The notes under the pieces were generated by a model. It saw nothing but the letters and a program-made list of their open reading frames with translations. It had not been told where the DNA came from and did not search any database. A DNA stretch of 64,000 bases, taken from assembly GCF_001017125.1 (NCBI RefSeq), contig NZ_JXOJ01000002.1, positions 807,017-871,016 of the forward strand. The letters are read 5' to 3'. Shown one piece after another: positions 27,726 to 38,674 of this stretch. Made by a program: the position numbers and the translations under genes. The first letter of the stretch is position 1. Each line of letters begins with the position of its first letter. Origin of the DNA: Methanoculleus sediminis. Its GTDB lineage: Archaea > Halobacteriota > Methanomicrobia > Methanomicrobiales > Methanoculleaceae.

Positions 27726-28320
27726 AGAACCGGAGCGCCTCCCGGGCGGCCGCGATATGCCTCCCGCCGCCGCGGGCGACGGGCTCGCCGTGGCCGGGGT
27801 AGAGACCCTCGACGTCGAGCGCTGCGAGGCGGTCGATGGATGCCGCGAGCGCCGTCCGATCGCCGCCCGGGAAGTCGTAGCGCCCGAAGGATCCGCCGGT
27901 GAAGACGGTGTCCCCGGAGAAGAGGATCTTCGCCGCTTCGGCGTAGAGGCAGATCCCGCCCGGGGTGTGCCCGGGGGTGTGGATGACGCGGAGGTTTCCT
28001 ACCCTGTCGCCGTCATGGAGAAGAACGTCGGGGACGATCCCGGGCGAGCGGGCTCCAAAGACCATCGAGAGGCTCCGGGCGTCGTCGAGGAGGCCGGGCG
28101 CGTCCGCCTCGTGGATGCAGACGGCCGCATCGCCGCAGATCCGCGCGATCTCCGCGAGATGGGCGATATGGTCGTAGTGGGCGTGGGTGACGACGATCGT
28201 ATCGATCTCGGCGGCATACGGCTCCACCGCCATCGGGAGAACGCCCGCGTCGATAAGGACGTTTTCGTAAACGAACGAATTGGCGTAGGTCGCAGTGCTC
28301 GCGATCCACCGGACTGGCAT
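27718..28320 (-). CDS. Metallo-beta-lactamase fold hydrolase (glyoxalase II-like)
   Basis: 200 residues from ATG 28320; the N-terminal frame continues beyond but the family begins MPVRWIASTATYANSFVYE. The metal-binding motif THAHYDHIAH, then HTPGHTPGGICLY, FSGDTVFTGGSFGRYDFPGG and YPGHGEP supply all usual Zn ligands. The substrate is probably a thioester or a small phosphodiester, not told by sequence. First gene of an operon with the DUF123 and flavoprotein genes. It diverges from thiC with about 10-35 bases between starts. Confidence 0.9.
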   Translation of the reverse strand: MPVRWIASTATYANSFVYENVLIDAGVLPMAVEPYAAEIDTIVVTHAHYDHIAHLAEIARICGDAAVCIHEADAPGLLDDARSLSMVFGARSPGIVPDVLLHDGDRVGNLRVIHTPGHTPGGICLYAEAAKILFSGDTVFTGGSFGRYDFPGGDRTALAASIDRLAALDVEGLYPGHGEPVARGGGRHIAAAREALRFYG

Positions 28321-28354
28321 GCAGACTAATATGGCTTCCGGGCAAATGGTTCTT

Positions 28355-29635
28355 ATGCATACCCTGATCTCCGCGTGCCTGCGCGGGGTCCCCCCGGAGG
28401 TGGAGACGATCGCCCGGGAGGAGGATCTCCCGCCCCACGCCGCCGCCCGGGCCGTCGCCCGCGGCCGGATAGTCGTTCCAGCAAACCCCGCGAGACCGCA
28501 CCGGCTCTGCGCCATCGGGGAGGGCTGCAGGGTACGGGTCAACGTGAACGTCGGGACGTCGGGAACCCGGTGCGACGAGGATCTCGAGGTCGAGAAGGCG
28601 AAAGCGGCCCTCCGGGAGGGTGCGGACGCGCTGATGGACCTCTCGACCGGCGGCGATCTCGTCCGCATCCGGCAGAAAATCCTCGAACTCGACGCGCCGG
28701 TCGGCACCGTCCCCGTCTACGAGGCGGTCCGGCGGGCGGGGAGTGCGGCGGACGTCGACGGGGATCTCCTCTTCAAGGTGATCCGGGAGCACTGCCGGCA
28801 GGGCGTGGACTTCCTGACGCTGCACTGCGGTGTGAACCGCGACGCCCTCGCGTCGCTTAAGGCCGACCCCCGGACGATGGGCGTCGTCAGCAGGGGCGGG
28901 GCGTTCCACGTGGCGATGATGGCCGCGACGGATGAAGAGAATCCGCTGTACGCCGAGTACGACTACCTCCTCGAGATCCTTGCCGAGCACGACGTCGTCA
29001 TCAGCCTCGGCGACGGGATGCGGCCGGGCGCGCTCGTGGACGCCGGCCGTCTCGCGAAGTCGACCGAGTACCTGACGCTCGGCCACCTCGCAAAGCGGGC
29101 GCTCGCCGCCGGGGTGCAGCGGATGATCGAGGGGCCGGGGCACATCCCGGCCGACCAGGTCGGCTACAACGTCCGAATGATCAAGGAGCTGACCGACGGC
29201 GCTCCGCTCTACCTGCTCGGCCCGCTCGTGACCGACGTGGCGCCGGGCTACGACCACGTCGTGGGGGCGATCGGCGGCGCGATCGCCTGCATGAACGGCG
29301 CCGACTTCCTCTGCATGGTCTCGCCGAGCGAGCACCTGGCGCTGCCGGATGTCCGCGACATCGTGGAGGGAACGCGGGTGGCGAAGATCGCGGCCCACGT
29401 CGGGAGCCTCTCCCGCGCCGCCGCACACACGAAGAACCGCGAGATCCGGATGGCGGAGGCGCGCCGGGCACTCGACTGGGAGAAGCAGTTCGAGGCGGCG
29501 CTCGCCCCGGGGGAGGCCCGGCGGATCCACGAGCGCGACGGCGAGATCGAGACCTGCTCGATGTGCGGCGACCTCTGCGCCGTGAAGATGGTGCGGGATC
29601 TCCTCCCGGTGCCACAGAAGCGGATGGAGCCGTGA
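28355..29635 (+). CDS. thiC: Phosphomethylpyrimidine synthase ThiC
   Basis: 426 residues from ATG 28355 (MHTLISACLRG aligns with the usual ThiC start; in-frame ATGs also at 28331 and 28346). ThiC marks: GEGCRVRVNVNVGTSG, ADALMDLSTGGDL, FLTLHCGVNRDAL, RGGAFHVAMM, SLGDGMRPG, EGPGHIPADQVGYN and the C-terminal cluster CSMCGDLC (CxxCxxxxC). It makes the thiamine pyrimidine HMP-P from aminoimidazole ribotide. The divergent hydrolase starts 35 bases away, so there is no room for a TPP riboswitch. Confidence 0.96.
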   Translation: MHTLISACLRGVPPEVETIAREEDLPPHAAARAVARGRIVVPANPARPHRLCAIGEGCRVRVNVNVGTSGTRCDEDLEVEKAKAALREGADALMDLSTGGDLVRIRQKILELDAPVGTVPVYEAVRRAGSAADVDGDLLFKVIREHCRQGVDFLTLHCGVNRDALASLKADPRTMGVVSRGGAFHVAMMAATDEENPLYAEYDYLLEILAEHDVVISLGDGMRPGALVDAGRLAKSTEYLTLGHLAKRALAAGVQRMIEGPGHIPADQVGYNVRMIKELTDGAPLYLLGPLVTDVAPGYDHVVGAIGGAIACMNGADFLCMVSPSEHLALPDVRDIVEGTRVAKIAAHVGSLSRAAAHTKNREIRMAEARRALDWEKQFEAALAPGEARRIHERDGEIETCSMCGDLCAVKMVRDLLPVPQKRMEP

Positions 29636-29699
29636 GAAGGAGCGACTGGCTGCGGAGCCGCACCGGAGCCGGGGTGTCCCGGATCGTGAAAACGTCCCC

Positions 29700-30107
29700 T
29701 CACTTCACCCCAGACCGCCCGTCGATCCAGGCGATGATCGCGTCCCGGCTCCGCCGGTAAGCCCCGAGCACCCTGTCCGGGGTTCCGGTGGCCTTCGCCG
29801 GGTCAGGGAAGTCGACGTGGATCGTCTCCTTCGTCCAGGGAAACATCGGGCAGACGCCCCCGCTGCAGAGCGCGATCACGTAGTCCATCTCTTTTCCGTC
29901 GAAGAGGGCGAGGTCCTTCGCCCGCTGCTTTGAGATGTCTATCCCGATCTCGTCCATCACCCGTACGGCAAGAGGGTCGAGAACGGTGGGGGCGATCCCG
30001 GCGGAGCAGGCCTCGTAACGGTCGCCGTAACGGGCGCGGAGGTAGCCCTCCGCCATCTGGGTCCGGGCGGCGTTGTTCGTGCCGATGAAGAGCACTCTCT
30101 GCTTCAT
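29700..30107 (-). CDS. ArsC/LMW-phosphatase-like protein lacking the catalytic Cys
   Basis: 135 residues from ATG 30107 with a GGGAGGGG ribosome site. The fold matches thioredoxin-type arsenate reductase and low-molecular-weight tyrosine phosphatase: QMAEGYLRARYGDRYEACSAG, VMDEIGIDISKQRAKDL, YVIALCSGGVCPMFPW and VDFPDPAKATG. The P-loop CX5R reads GTNNAAR here: the nucleophilic Cys is Gly9 (codon GGC), while Arg15 remains. The two later cysteines of ArsC (ALCSGGVC) are kept. It probably does not reduce arsenate by the known route and may bind an oxyanion or signal instead. Confidence 0.8.
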   Translation of the reverse strand: MKQRVLFIGTNNAARTQMAEGYLRARYGDRYEACSAGIAPTVLDPLAVRVMDEIGIDISKQRAKDLALFDGKEMDYVIALCSGGVCPMFPWTKETIHVDFPDPAKATGTPDRVLGAYRRSRDAIIAWIDGRSGVK

Positions 30108-30159
30108 ACCCCTCCCTGCACGGCCGGGTGGAAAAAGGTTGCCGGTATATACCGCTGGC

Positions 30160-30328
30160 TCATGCGAAGAACGACGCTCTGGAGTGCGACCGAAGGTGCG
30201 ACCGTCCAACAGAACGGAGCTTAAGAAACCCGAAGGGTTTCGAACGGGAGTTCGAGCACCGAAGGTGAGAAGAACGCGAAAGCACCCTAAAGGTCCTCTC
30301 ATTTTCGCGCCTTCGCGGCTTCGCGTGA
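30160..30328. repeat. Dispersed palindromic repeat, copy 2
   Basis: Bounded by TCATGCGAAG (30160-30169) and CTTCGCGTGA (30319-30328), with inner pieces GAAGAACG, GAGCACCGAAGGTG, AGAACGCGAA and CGCCTTCGCGGCTTCGCG. The ends match the copies at 24583 and 50583; the longer middle holds further small inverted repeats (AAACCCGAAGGGTTT at 30226-30240). Intergenic, between an arsC-like gene and purE. Confidence 0.65.
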
Positions 30329-30366
30329 GGTGTGTTCCTCCTCCAAACTGGCGTAAAGAGGGTGTA

Positions 30367-30759
30367 TCAGGCGCGTCCTGCCTCGAGGATCCGGATCGCA
30401 AGCAGGGCGGCGTTCACGCCGTTGTCCACCCCGACGCAGGCCACCGGAACGCCTTTCGGCATCTGGGCGATCGAGAGAAGGGCGTCGAGACCCATCAGCG
30501 TCCCGCTCACCGGAACACCGATCACCGGCCGCTTCGTCTTCGAGGCAATCACTCCCGGGAGGGCCGCCGAGAGTCCGGCGATCGCGATGAAGACCCGTGC
30601 ATCGCTCGCCTTCACGTACTCGTCCAGTCTGTCGGGGTCACGGTGCGCCGATATCACCTTGTAATCGTAGGACACGCCGTGCTCTTTCAGGGTCTCAAAG
30701 ACCTTCTCCGCGACGACGCCGTCCGAGGCGGAGCCGCAGATTACCGTGACGTCTGCCAT
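30367..30759 (-). CDS. purE: N5-carboxyaminoimidazole ribonucleotide mutase PurE
   Basis: 130 residues from ATG 30759; a TTG at 30771 with a GAGG site is an alternative. The PurE marks are [47 protein letters not shown] and [10 protein letters not shown]. It acts in purine synthesis at the carboxyaminoimidazole ribotide step. The short archaeal form without PurK fusion. It stands alone after a repeat-bearing gap. Confidence 0.93.
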   Translation of the reverse strand: MADVTVICGSASDGVVAEKVFETLKEHGVSYDYKVISAHRDPDRLDEYVKASDARVFIAIAGLSAALPGVIASKTKRPVIGVPVSGTLMGLDALLSIAQMPKGVPVACVGVDNGVNAALLAIRILEAGRA

Positions 30760-30894
30760 ATCCAGCTTCAATTGTGGCCCGCCTCTTTTTCACCCTGTCG
30801 ATATTGCACGGTGGTGAGGTTGATATGAAACCACATCCAACTTCCTTGCAGGAACAGCGTCTGTCCTCGACGAGACGATACGGACTGATATCCC

Positions 30895-32483
<1,589 letters not shown>

Positions 32484-32540
32484 CGAAAAAAGTGAGGATT
32501 ATCAATAACCGGTGCGAGTAGTACCACAGGAAGGATTAAC

Positions 32541-32948
32541 ATGACGGTAAAACTTGGATTCGTCGTCGCGGAGTTCAACCGCGACATCACTTACATGATG
32601 GAGATCGAGGCCCGGGAACACGCCGGTTTCCTCGACGCGGAAGTTGCCGATACGATCTACGTCCCCGGCGCCTACGACATGCCACTCGCGATCAAGAAAC
32701 TGCTCGGACGCGAGGACGTCGACGCGGTCGTCACCATCGGCTGCGTCATCGAGGGCGCCACCCAGCACGACGAGATCGTCGTCCAGCACGCGGCGCGTAA
32801 GATCATCGACCTTTCTCTCGAGTTCGGCAAGCCCGTCGCGCTGGGCATCTCCGGACCGGGGATGACCCGGATGGAAGCGACCGAGCGGATCGACTACGCG
32901 AAGCGCGCCGTCGAATCGGCCGTGAAGATGGTCCAGCGGTTGGAATGA
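32541..32948 (+). CDS. ribH: 6,7-dimethyl-8-ribityllumazine synthase RibH
   Basis: 135 residues from ATG 32541 with GGAAGG upstream. Lumazine synthase marks: [54 protein letters not shown] and [15 protein letters not shown]. It condenses the ribitylaminouracil with the butanone phosphate; the ribitylaminouracil is also the CofH substrate for F420. Its stop overlaps the next aminotransferase start. Confidence 0.94.
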   Translation: MTVKLGFVVAEFNRDITYMMEIEAREHAGFLDAEVADTIYVPGAYDMPLAIKKLLGREDVDAVVTIGCVIEGATQHDEIVVQHAARKIIDLSLEFGKPVALGISGPGMTRMEATERIDYAKRAVESAVKMVQRLE

Positions 32949-34075
32949 GGGGCCTCTCGGAGAAGGTTGCGGCCATCGCCCCCTCCGCGACGATCGAGAT
33001 CTCAAACGCCGCAAAGCGGATGGCGCAGGAGGGGGCCGACGTCATCAGCCTCTCCATCGGGGAGCCGGATTTCGATACCCCACTCCACATCAAGGACGCC
33101 TGCATCGATGCCCTCCGCCGCGGCGAGACGCATTACGCCCCGAGCACCGGGATACCGGCGCTGACGGCCGCAATAGCCGAGAAGGTCGCCCGCGAGAACG
33201 CCGTCCCCGCAAACCCGGACGAGGTGATCGTCACCTGCGGGGCGAAAGACGCCATCTACGAGGCGATGGAGGCCGTGCTGAACCCGGGAGACGAGGCGCT
33301 CATCCTCGATCCGGCGTGGGTCTCCTACGAGCCCTGCGTGGAGCTTGCAGGCGCCGTCGCCCGGCACCACCCGCTCTCGACAGAGACCTTCCAGGTCGAC
33401 GACACCCTTCTTGAGGCCGTCGGTTCCCGGACGAAGATGATCGTGGTCAACTCCCCCTCGAACCCCTCCGGCGCGGTGCTGGATGCGGCCTCGCTCCGGC
33501 TCGTCGCCGATATCTGCCGCGACCACGACCTCTACGCGCTCTCCGACGAGATCTACGAGAAGCTCGTCTACGGGAAGGAGCACGTCTCCCTCGCCTCGCT
33601 CGACGGTATGGCCGAGCGGACGATCACGATCAACGGGTTCTCGAAGGCCTACGCGATGACCGGGTGGCGGATCGGCTACGCGGTCGCTCCCCGGCCGATC
33701 CTCCGGCAGATGGAGAAGGTGCAGCAGCACACCATATCGCACCCGACGACGTTTGCGATGTTCGGCGCCCTCGCCGCGCTCCGGGGCAGCCAGGACTGCG
33801 TGGAAGCGATGCGCCGCGAGTTCGAGCGCCGGCGCGACTACCTCATCCCGGCGCTCCACGACCTCGGCTACGCCACCGCTCCGGCGGACGGGGCTTTCTA
33901 CGCCTACGTGCAGGTCGACGGGGACGACATGGCGATCGCCCGGTCGTGGCTCCACGACGCCCATGTGGCGGTCACCCCGGGAACTGCGTTTTACACCCCC
34001 GGCTGGCTCCGGCTCTCCTACGCGACCGCGATGGAGAACCTCGAGAAAGCGGTCGAACGAATAGCGCGGGTCTAA
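32945..34075 (+). CDS. Class I pyridoxal-phosphate aminotransferase (aspartate type)
   Basis: 376 residues from ATG 32945 overlapping the ribH stop (ATGA). Fold-type I marks: [59 protein letters not shown] and [17 protein letters not shown] with the PLP Lys. The group covers aspartate, aromatic and N-succinyl-diaminopimelate donors, so the substrate is unsure. Its last 4 bases overlap the convergent TPR gene. Confidence 0.9.
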   Translation: MRGLSEKVAAIAPSATIEISNAAKRMAQEGADVISLSIGEPDFDTPLHIKDACIDALRRGETHYAPSTGIPALTAAIAEKVARENAVPANPDEVIVTCGAKDAIYEAMEAVLNPGDEALILDPAWVSYEPCVELAGAVARHHPLSTETFQVDDTLLEAVGSRTKMIVVNSPSNPSGAVLDAASLRLVADICRDHDLYALSDEIYEKLVYGKEHVSLASLDGMAERTITINGFSKAYAMTGWRIGYAVAPRPILRQMEKVQQHTISHPTTFAMFGALAALRGSQDCVEAMRREFERRRDYLIPALHDLGYATAPADGAFYAYVQVDGDDMAIARSWLHDAHVAVTPGTAFYTPGWLRLSYATAMENLEKAVERIARV

Positions 34076-35760
34076 AGCCCCTTCTTTTTTTCCGAAATCC
34101 GTTCTCGCTGCCATGCCGGCAGCCGCTGCAGCCTCTCGTAGTATTTGGCCGCTTCGGCGGGACGGTCGAGACTGATGAGGGCCACCGCTTTCCCGTTGAG
34201 CGCTTCGATATCTTCGGGACTCGCGGCGAGCGCCTGGTCGTAGCAGTCGAGCGCCTCCTCGGAGCGTTCCAGGATCACGAGTGCGTTCCCCATCATGTTC
34301 CAGACCTCGACTCTCGTGGGGTCGATCTCGAGCACGTGGGAATAGCAGGCGACGGCCTCGCTGTACCGCGCGAGGACGAAGAGCGCGAGCCCTTTATTAT
34401 ACCAGGCGTCCGCGTTCTCCGGGTGGGCCAGGAGTTCCTGATCGTAGCAGACGAGGGCCTTGTCGTAATGCGATAGAACGGAGAGAACGCTTGCTTTGTT
34501 GTTCCAGACCCGGCGGTTTTCCGGGTCGATCTCGAGCGCCCGCTCGTAGCAGACGAGCGCCTCCTCGTAGTGCTCCAGGTGGTAGAGCGCGTTGCCGCAG
34601 TTGTTCCAGGCGACGGCGTTCTCGGGGTTCGTCCTGACCACGGCCCGGTAGCATTCGATCGCGGCCTCGCAGTTTCCGAGGGCGTAGTAACTCTCGCCCC
34701 GGTAGTATTCTGCGTCAGCGTGGCCGGGCTGGAGTTTGAGCGCCTGGCTGAGGCATTCTATCGCATCCCCGTAGCGCTTCAGGGTAAAGTAGAGCAGGCC
34801 CTTCTGGTACCAGATCTCCGCGTCGACGGCGTTCGCCCGGAGCGCCCGGTCGAAGCAGGCGAGCGAGAGATCGTAGCGCTTCAGCTTCTTCAGCACCGTG
34901 GCCTTCTGATACCAGATGCCGGGGTAATCGGGGTCGATCCGGAACGCCCGCTCATAGCAGTCGAGCGCCTCTTCGTAACGCTCCAGGCTCTGCAGTGCCC
35001 GGCCCCGGTTGTACCAGGCCTCCGCGTCGTCGGGACGGAGGGCAATCACCCGATCGAAGCACCCGACTGCCTCGTCGTAGCGCTGGAGCGCCGAAAGCGT
35101 GCATCCCCGGGTGTACCAGGTGTCGGCGTGGTTCGGGTCGATGGCGACGGCCCGGCCGTAGGAGGCGAGCGCGTCCTCGTAACGGGAGAGGAGGGTCTCG
35201 ATGGTCCCTCTGGCGTACCAGGCGTTTGCGTTCTGGGGCTCGAGCGCGACCACCCGGTCGTAACACTCGATCGCCCCCTCGTACCGGCGTTCGGCGGCAA
35301 GCGCCGTGCCGCGGGCGAGCCAGGCATCGATCCGGTTCGGTTCGAGCGCGACCACCCGGTCGTAGCACGTGATTGCCTCGGGGACAAGTCCGATCTTCCG
35401 CAGGGCGTGGCCCCGGATGAACCAGGCGTTCGCGGAGTCCGGCGCGAGTTTCACTGCCTGGCCGCAGGAACCGATCGCCTCCCGGTACTCCCCGAGGTCG
35501 TAGAGCGCCTGCCCCCGGGCGAGCCAGAACCGGCCGCAGGTCGGGTCGTTCCTGACCGCCTGATCGAAGCACTCAATCGCTTCCCGGTGGCGCCGGGCGG
35601 CGGCGAGGGCGAGCCCCTTATGATACCAGGCGGCGCCGGCGCCGGTGTTCTGTCGAATGGCCTGGTCGTAGCACTCGACGGCCCGGTCGTACTGCCCCTG
35701 CTCGGCGTATGCCCGCCCTTTTTTGCACCAGGCCTCGACGCTCTTCCAGGGGAGTTCCAT
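34072..35760 (-). CDS. Tetratricopeptide-repeat protein, about 16 repeats
   Basis: 562 residues made almost entirely of 34-residue TPR units from residue 8 (AWCKKGRAYAEQGQYDRAVECYDQAI, then repeated forms such as AWYNRGRALQSLERYEEALDCYERAF) to a basic tail ([11 protein letters not shown]). No signal peptide or membrane segment, so it is a cytoplasmic scaffold. Such all-TPR proteins are common in Methanomicrobiales; partners are unknown. Internal repeats make this gene prone to expansion. Divergent from radC. Confidence 0.9.
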   Translation of the reverse strand: MELPWKSVEAWCKKGRAYAEQGQYDRAVECYDQAIRQNTGAGAAWYHKGLALAAARRHREAIECFDQAVRNDPTCGRFWLARGQALYDLGEYREAIGSCGQAVKLAPDSANAWFIRGHALRKIGLVPEAITCYDRVVALEPNRIDAWLARGTALAAERRYEGAIECYDRVVALEPQNANAWYARGTIETLLSRYEDALASYGRAVAIDPNHADTWYTRGCTLSALQRYDEAVGCFDRVIALRPDDAEAWYNRGRALQSLERYEEALDCYERAFRIDPDYPGIWYQKATVLKKLKRYDLSLACFDRALRANAVDAEIWYQKGLLYFTLKRYGDAIECLSQALKLQPGHADAEYYRGESYYALGNCEAAIECYRAVVRTNPENAVAWNNCGNALYHLEHYEEALVCYERALEIDPENRRVWNNKASVLSVLSHYDKALVCYDQELLAHPENADAWYNKGLALFVLARYSEAVACYSHVLEIDPTRVEVWNMMGNALVILERSEEALDCYDQALAASPEDIEALNGKAVALISLDRPAEAAKYYERLQRLPAWQRERISEKKKGL

Positions 35761-35959
35761 TTCGTGAGAGGTAGCGTCACCGGGTAAAAAAGCGTTTCGA
35801 TAACGTTCGCAATGATTTCTCTTGCCTGGAGGAAAATCCCGCTTCGTAATCTACCTTCCCTAGATTCGGGCCGTCCCGGTGCGCCGGATCGATTGGCAAC
35901 GTATACATGCTCCGGAATCAAAACCGGAAATCACGGTATCCCCAGCGGGCCGGCTGAGT

Positions 35960-36631
35960 ATGAGAAAGAGGATGCGAGACACCCCGAACCGCGATCGCCC
36001 GCGTGAGAGACTGGCGGCACGAGGACCGGAGGTGCTCACCGATGCCGAACTGCTCGCCCTTCTCCTCGGGCGCGGCACGAAGGGGCGGGACGTCTGGCAG
36101 GTCGTGGGCGACGTCGAACGCTGCCTGAAGCGTACCGAAGGTTGCCCTTCCTACGACGAGCTCCTCGGCATAGACGGGGTCGGGTCGGCGAAAGCCTGCG
36201 AGATCATGGCCTGCTTCGAACTCGGCCGGAGGTACTTCGGGGACGACGGGGTCTCCGGGCACCGGATCGCCTCTCCCGTCGACGTGCTCCCGTTTGTTGC
36301 GGAGTGGCGGGACAGGAAGCAGGAATACTTCATCTGCATCACCTTAAACGGTGCCGGCGAGAAGATCGCGCGGCGGATCGTCACCGTCGGAATCCTGAAC
36401 CAGAGCCTCGTCCACCCGCGGGAGGTCTTTTCCGAAGCAATCACCGACCGCGCCGCTTCGGTCATCCTGATTCACAACCATCCTTCGGGCACGCTCGAGC
36501 CCTCCGCCCAGGACCTTGCCATCACCCGGCAGCTCGTCGAGGCCGGGTCGATCCTCGGCATCCGGGTGCTTGACCACATCATCGTCACGAAGAGCGGCTA
36601 CGCGAGTTTGAAGGAACTCGGGCATCTCTAA
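35960..36631 (+). CDS. radC: RadC-family JAB/MPN domain protein
   Basis: 223 residues from ATG 35960; ATG at 35972 fits as well. The N-terminal helix-hairpin-helix part (PRERLAARGPEVLTDAELLALLLGRGT, LLGIDGVGSAKACEI) precedes a JAB/MPN domain with HPREVFSEAITDRAASVILIHNHPSGTLEPSAQD, which has the Zn ligands HxH...D. Long linked to DNA repair but the reaction is not known. Stands alone between the divergent TPR gene and a downstream operon. Confidence 0.9.
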   Translation: MRKRMRDTPNRDRPRERLAARGPEVLTDAELLALLLGRGTKGRDVWQVVGDVERCLKRTEGCPSYDELLGIDGVGSAKACEIMACFELGRRYFGDDGVSGHRIASPVDVLPFVAEWRDRKQEYFICITLNGAGEKIARRIVTVGILNQSLVHPREVFSEAITDRAASVILIHNHPSGTLEPSAQDLAITRQLVEAGSILGIRVLDHIIVTKSGYASLKELGHL

Positions 36632-36871
36632 CCCGTCGCGCCCGGGGCGTCATCCCCATAGCCTGTCCTCCTCACACCGATCATCACCGGCTTCTGGGCT
36701 CCTTTCCCGTTCCGGTCCCGGCAATTTCGGTTCGGTTCGGGTGTATCGCCAGGGTCCGGGTTGAATCCTGGAAATTCTCCGGATATCTGCGGGATTGCTT
36801 TACAACCCCCCTATGTTCCTGAAAAAAGTTTATCTCGTCATGTCTGCCAAGAGTATGAGAGGCATATCTAT

Positions 36872-37528
36872 ATGGAAACTGGATTTCTCCGGGTGTTGTT
36901 CGAACCCGGGCGGTTCTTTGAGGCGCGCATGCAGGACAGGCCGAGCCTGAAGATACCGGCGCTCATCGCGGTCGTCATGGGGCTGATCGGTGCGGTCTCG
37001 GTCATACCGATGACGGATCTAACCATGGCCATGCTTCCCGCGGAGATGCAGGGTCTCGGGGTGATCATGACGATCATCTTCGCGGCCTTTGCCTTCGCCG
37101 GCGGGTTCCTCGCGTGGATCATCTACGGTTTCGTCTTCCACCTCGTCTCGATGATCTTCAAGGGTCAGGGCGATCTCGAGCGGACGATGGAGTTCACCGG
37201 CTACGGGCTTCTGCCCCAGGTATTCGGGGGGATCATCGGGACTTACTTCTCCTACCGGCTCCTCTCGGGCCTGAACGTCCCGCCCATGACAAACCCCGAA
37301 CAGATCGCGGAGTTCTCCGAGAACCTGGTGAGCGTTCTCGCGACCGATCCCCTGGCGCAGATTGCCGGGCTCGTGACCATCCTCTTCACGATCTGGAGCG
37401 CGAACATCTGGATCTTCGGTATGAAGTACGCACGGAACCTCTCCACGCGGGACGCGGTTCTCACCGTCGGGATACCCGTGGGCCTCTACATCCTCTATAT
37501 GCTCATAACACTTGCCGGATGGCTGTAA
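36872..37528 (+). CDS. Yip1-family integral membrane protein
   Basis: 218 residues from ATG 36872; the frame is open upstream to 36761 but METGFLRVLFEPGRFFEARM is the normal family start, and AAAAAAGTTTATCT at about 36820-36833 looks like its promoter. It has five membrane helices in the Yip1 order (IPALIAVVMGLIGAVSVIP, MTIIFAAFAFAGGFLAWIIYGF, then three more). First of four genes in the same direction ending in a MacB-type ABC exporter, so it may help membrane or envelope transport. Exact role unknown. Confidence 0.82.
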   Translation: METGFLRVLFEPGRFFEARMQDRPSLKIPALIAVVMGLIGAVSVIPMTDLTMAMLPAEMQGLGVIMTIIFAAFAFAGGFLAWIIYGFVFHLVSMIFKGQGDLERTMEFTGYGLLPQVFGGIIGTYFSYRLLSGLNVPPMTNPEQIAEFSENLVSVLATDPLAQIAGLVTILFTIWSANIWIFGMKYARNLSTRDAVLTVGIPVGLYILYMLITLAGWL

Positions 37529-37529
37529 C

Positions 37530-38669
37530 ATGAAACCACTCAACATTTTGATCATATCTCTCCTCTGTGCCGCGATAGCGTTCATTGCACCGGCCAGCGC
37601 CGCCCCTGCGGACGTCACCGTGATCTCCTCGTCGCTCGATCCCACGGTCCTGATGAAGGGGGACACCGGGACGCTGACGGTGGTCGTCCAGAACAACGGC
37701 GCCGACCCGGTCGCGATCCGGAACGCCCGACTCTACGGCAGCGGGGTCGTGCCGCTGAGCGACCCCTACCCCTCGGTCGGGGAGCTCGGCGCCGGGAACA
37801 GCAAGACGTTCACCTTCACCGTCCGGGCGGACGGGGGCGAGGGGACGTTCTACCCCCAGTTCGTGCTCGACTTCCGGGACGCCGGCAGTCTGCGCTACCC
37901 GATCCCGGTGCAGGTCGAGAACACCCCGCTCAGCGCGTCGGTGATCGCGAAACCTGACGCCTTCGCCGAGTCGCGGACCGCCGACATCACCGTCCGGGTG
38001 GGCAACCCGCGGCCGAACGCCGCCTCCGGCGTCCAGGTGATCCCGCAGGGGAGCGGTTTTACCGTCACCCCGACCGGCGGGTTCATCGGGGCGCTCGCCC
38101 CTGACGCGTCCGGGATGGTCACGTTCAACCTGACCCCCGCCGCGGAGACGGACGTCACGTTCCAGGTGGTCTGGCGCAACGGGATCAACACCCACACCGC
38201 CGACCTTGTGCTGCCGGTTGCGTTCGGCGAGGACAAGAAGCAGGCCGACCCCGTCATCACCAACGTCGAGGTCACGCCCATCGCCGGCGGCTACCGGATC
38301 GTGGGCGATGTCATGAACGCCGGCCTCGAATCCGCCCGGTCGGTGCTCGTCACCCCCGGGTCGCCCGCGACGCCCATCGATCCCTTCCGGGTCTATGTGG
38401 TCGGGACGCTGGACCCCGACGACATCTCGTCGTTCGAGGTGACGTTTAAGGCCGACGCCGGCGTGGAGGAGATCCCGGTCATCGTCGAGTACCGGGACGA
38501 CGACGGCAACCGCTACACCGCGACGACGCCGGTCGGACTCGGCGGCACGACGGCCGCACCGCTCGAGGAGCCGGAGGACGGCGGGTTCCCGGTCGCCGGG
38601 CTCCTCGTCGTCGTGCTCATCGCGCTTGGGGTCGCCGGAGCAATCTACTACTCGTGGAAGCGGACGTAA
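37530..38669 (+). CDS. Exported CARDB/COG1361-like surface protein with C-terminal anchor
   Basis: 379 residues from ATG 37530, 1 base after the previous stop. A signal peptide (NILIISLLCAAIAFIAPASA) is followed by three Ig-like, CARDB-type beta domains (VTVISSSLDPTVLMKGDTGTL, ASVIAKPDAFAESRTADITV, VITNVEVTPIAGGYRIVG), then a C-terminal helix (AGLLVVVLIALGVAGAIYY) with a basic end. The partner of a MacB-like ABC pair downstream; in archaea such trios are frequent and may act as an export or envelope-stress machine. Anchored outside the membrane. Confidence 0.82.
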   Translation: MKPLNILIISLLCAAIAFIAPASAAPADVTVISSSLDPTVLMKGDTGTLTVVVQNNGADPVAIRNARLYGSGVVPLSDPYPSVGELGAGNSKTFTFTVRADGGEGTFYPQFVLDFRDAGSLRYPIPVQVENTPLSASVIAKPDAFAESRTADITVRVGNPRPNAASGVQVIPQGSGFTVTPTGGFIGALAPDASGMVTFNLTPAAETDVTFQVVWRNGINTHTADLVLPVAFGEDKKQADPVITNVEVTPIAGGYRIVGDVMNAGLESARSVLVTPGSPATPIDPFRVYVVGTLDPDDISSFEVTFKADAGVEEIPVIVEYRDDDGNRYTATTPVGLGGTTAAPLEEPEDGGFPVAGLLVVVLIALGVAGAIYYSWKRT

Positions 38670-38674
38670 CGACG

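Noticed and set aside
28321-28354. A TPP riboswitch before thiC
   Set aside because: Only about 35 bases separate the divergent starts, too short for the element, and no THI-box-like sequence is seen.
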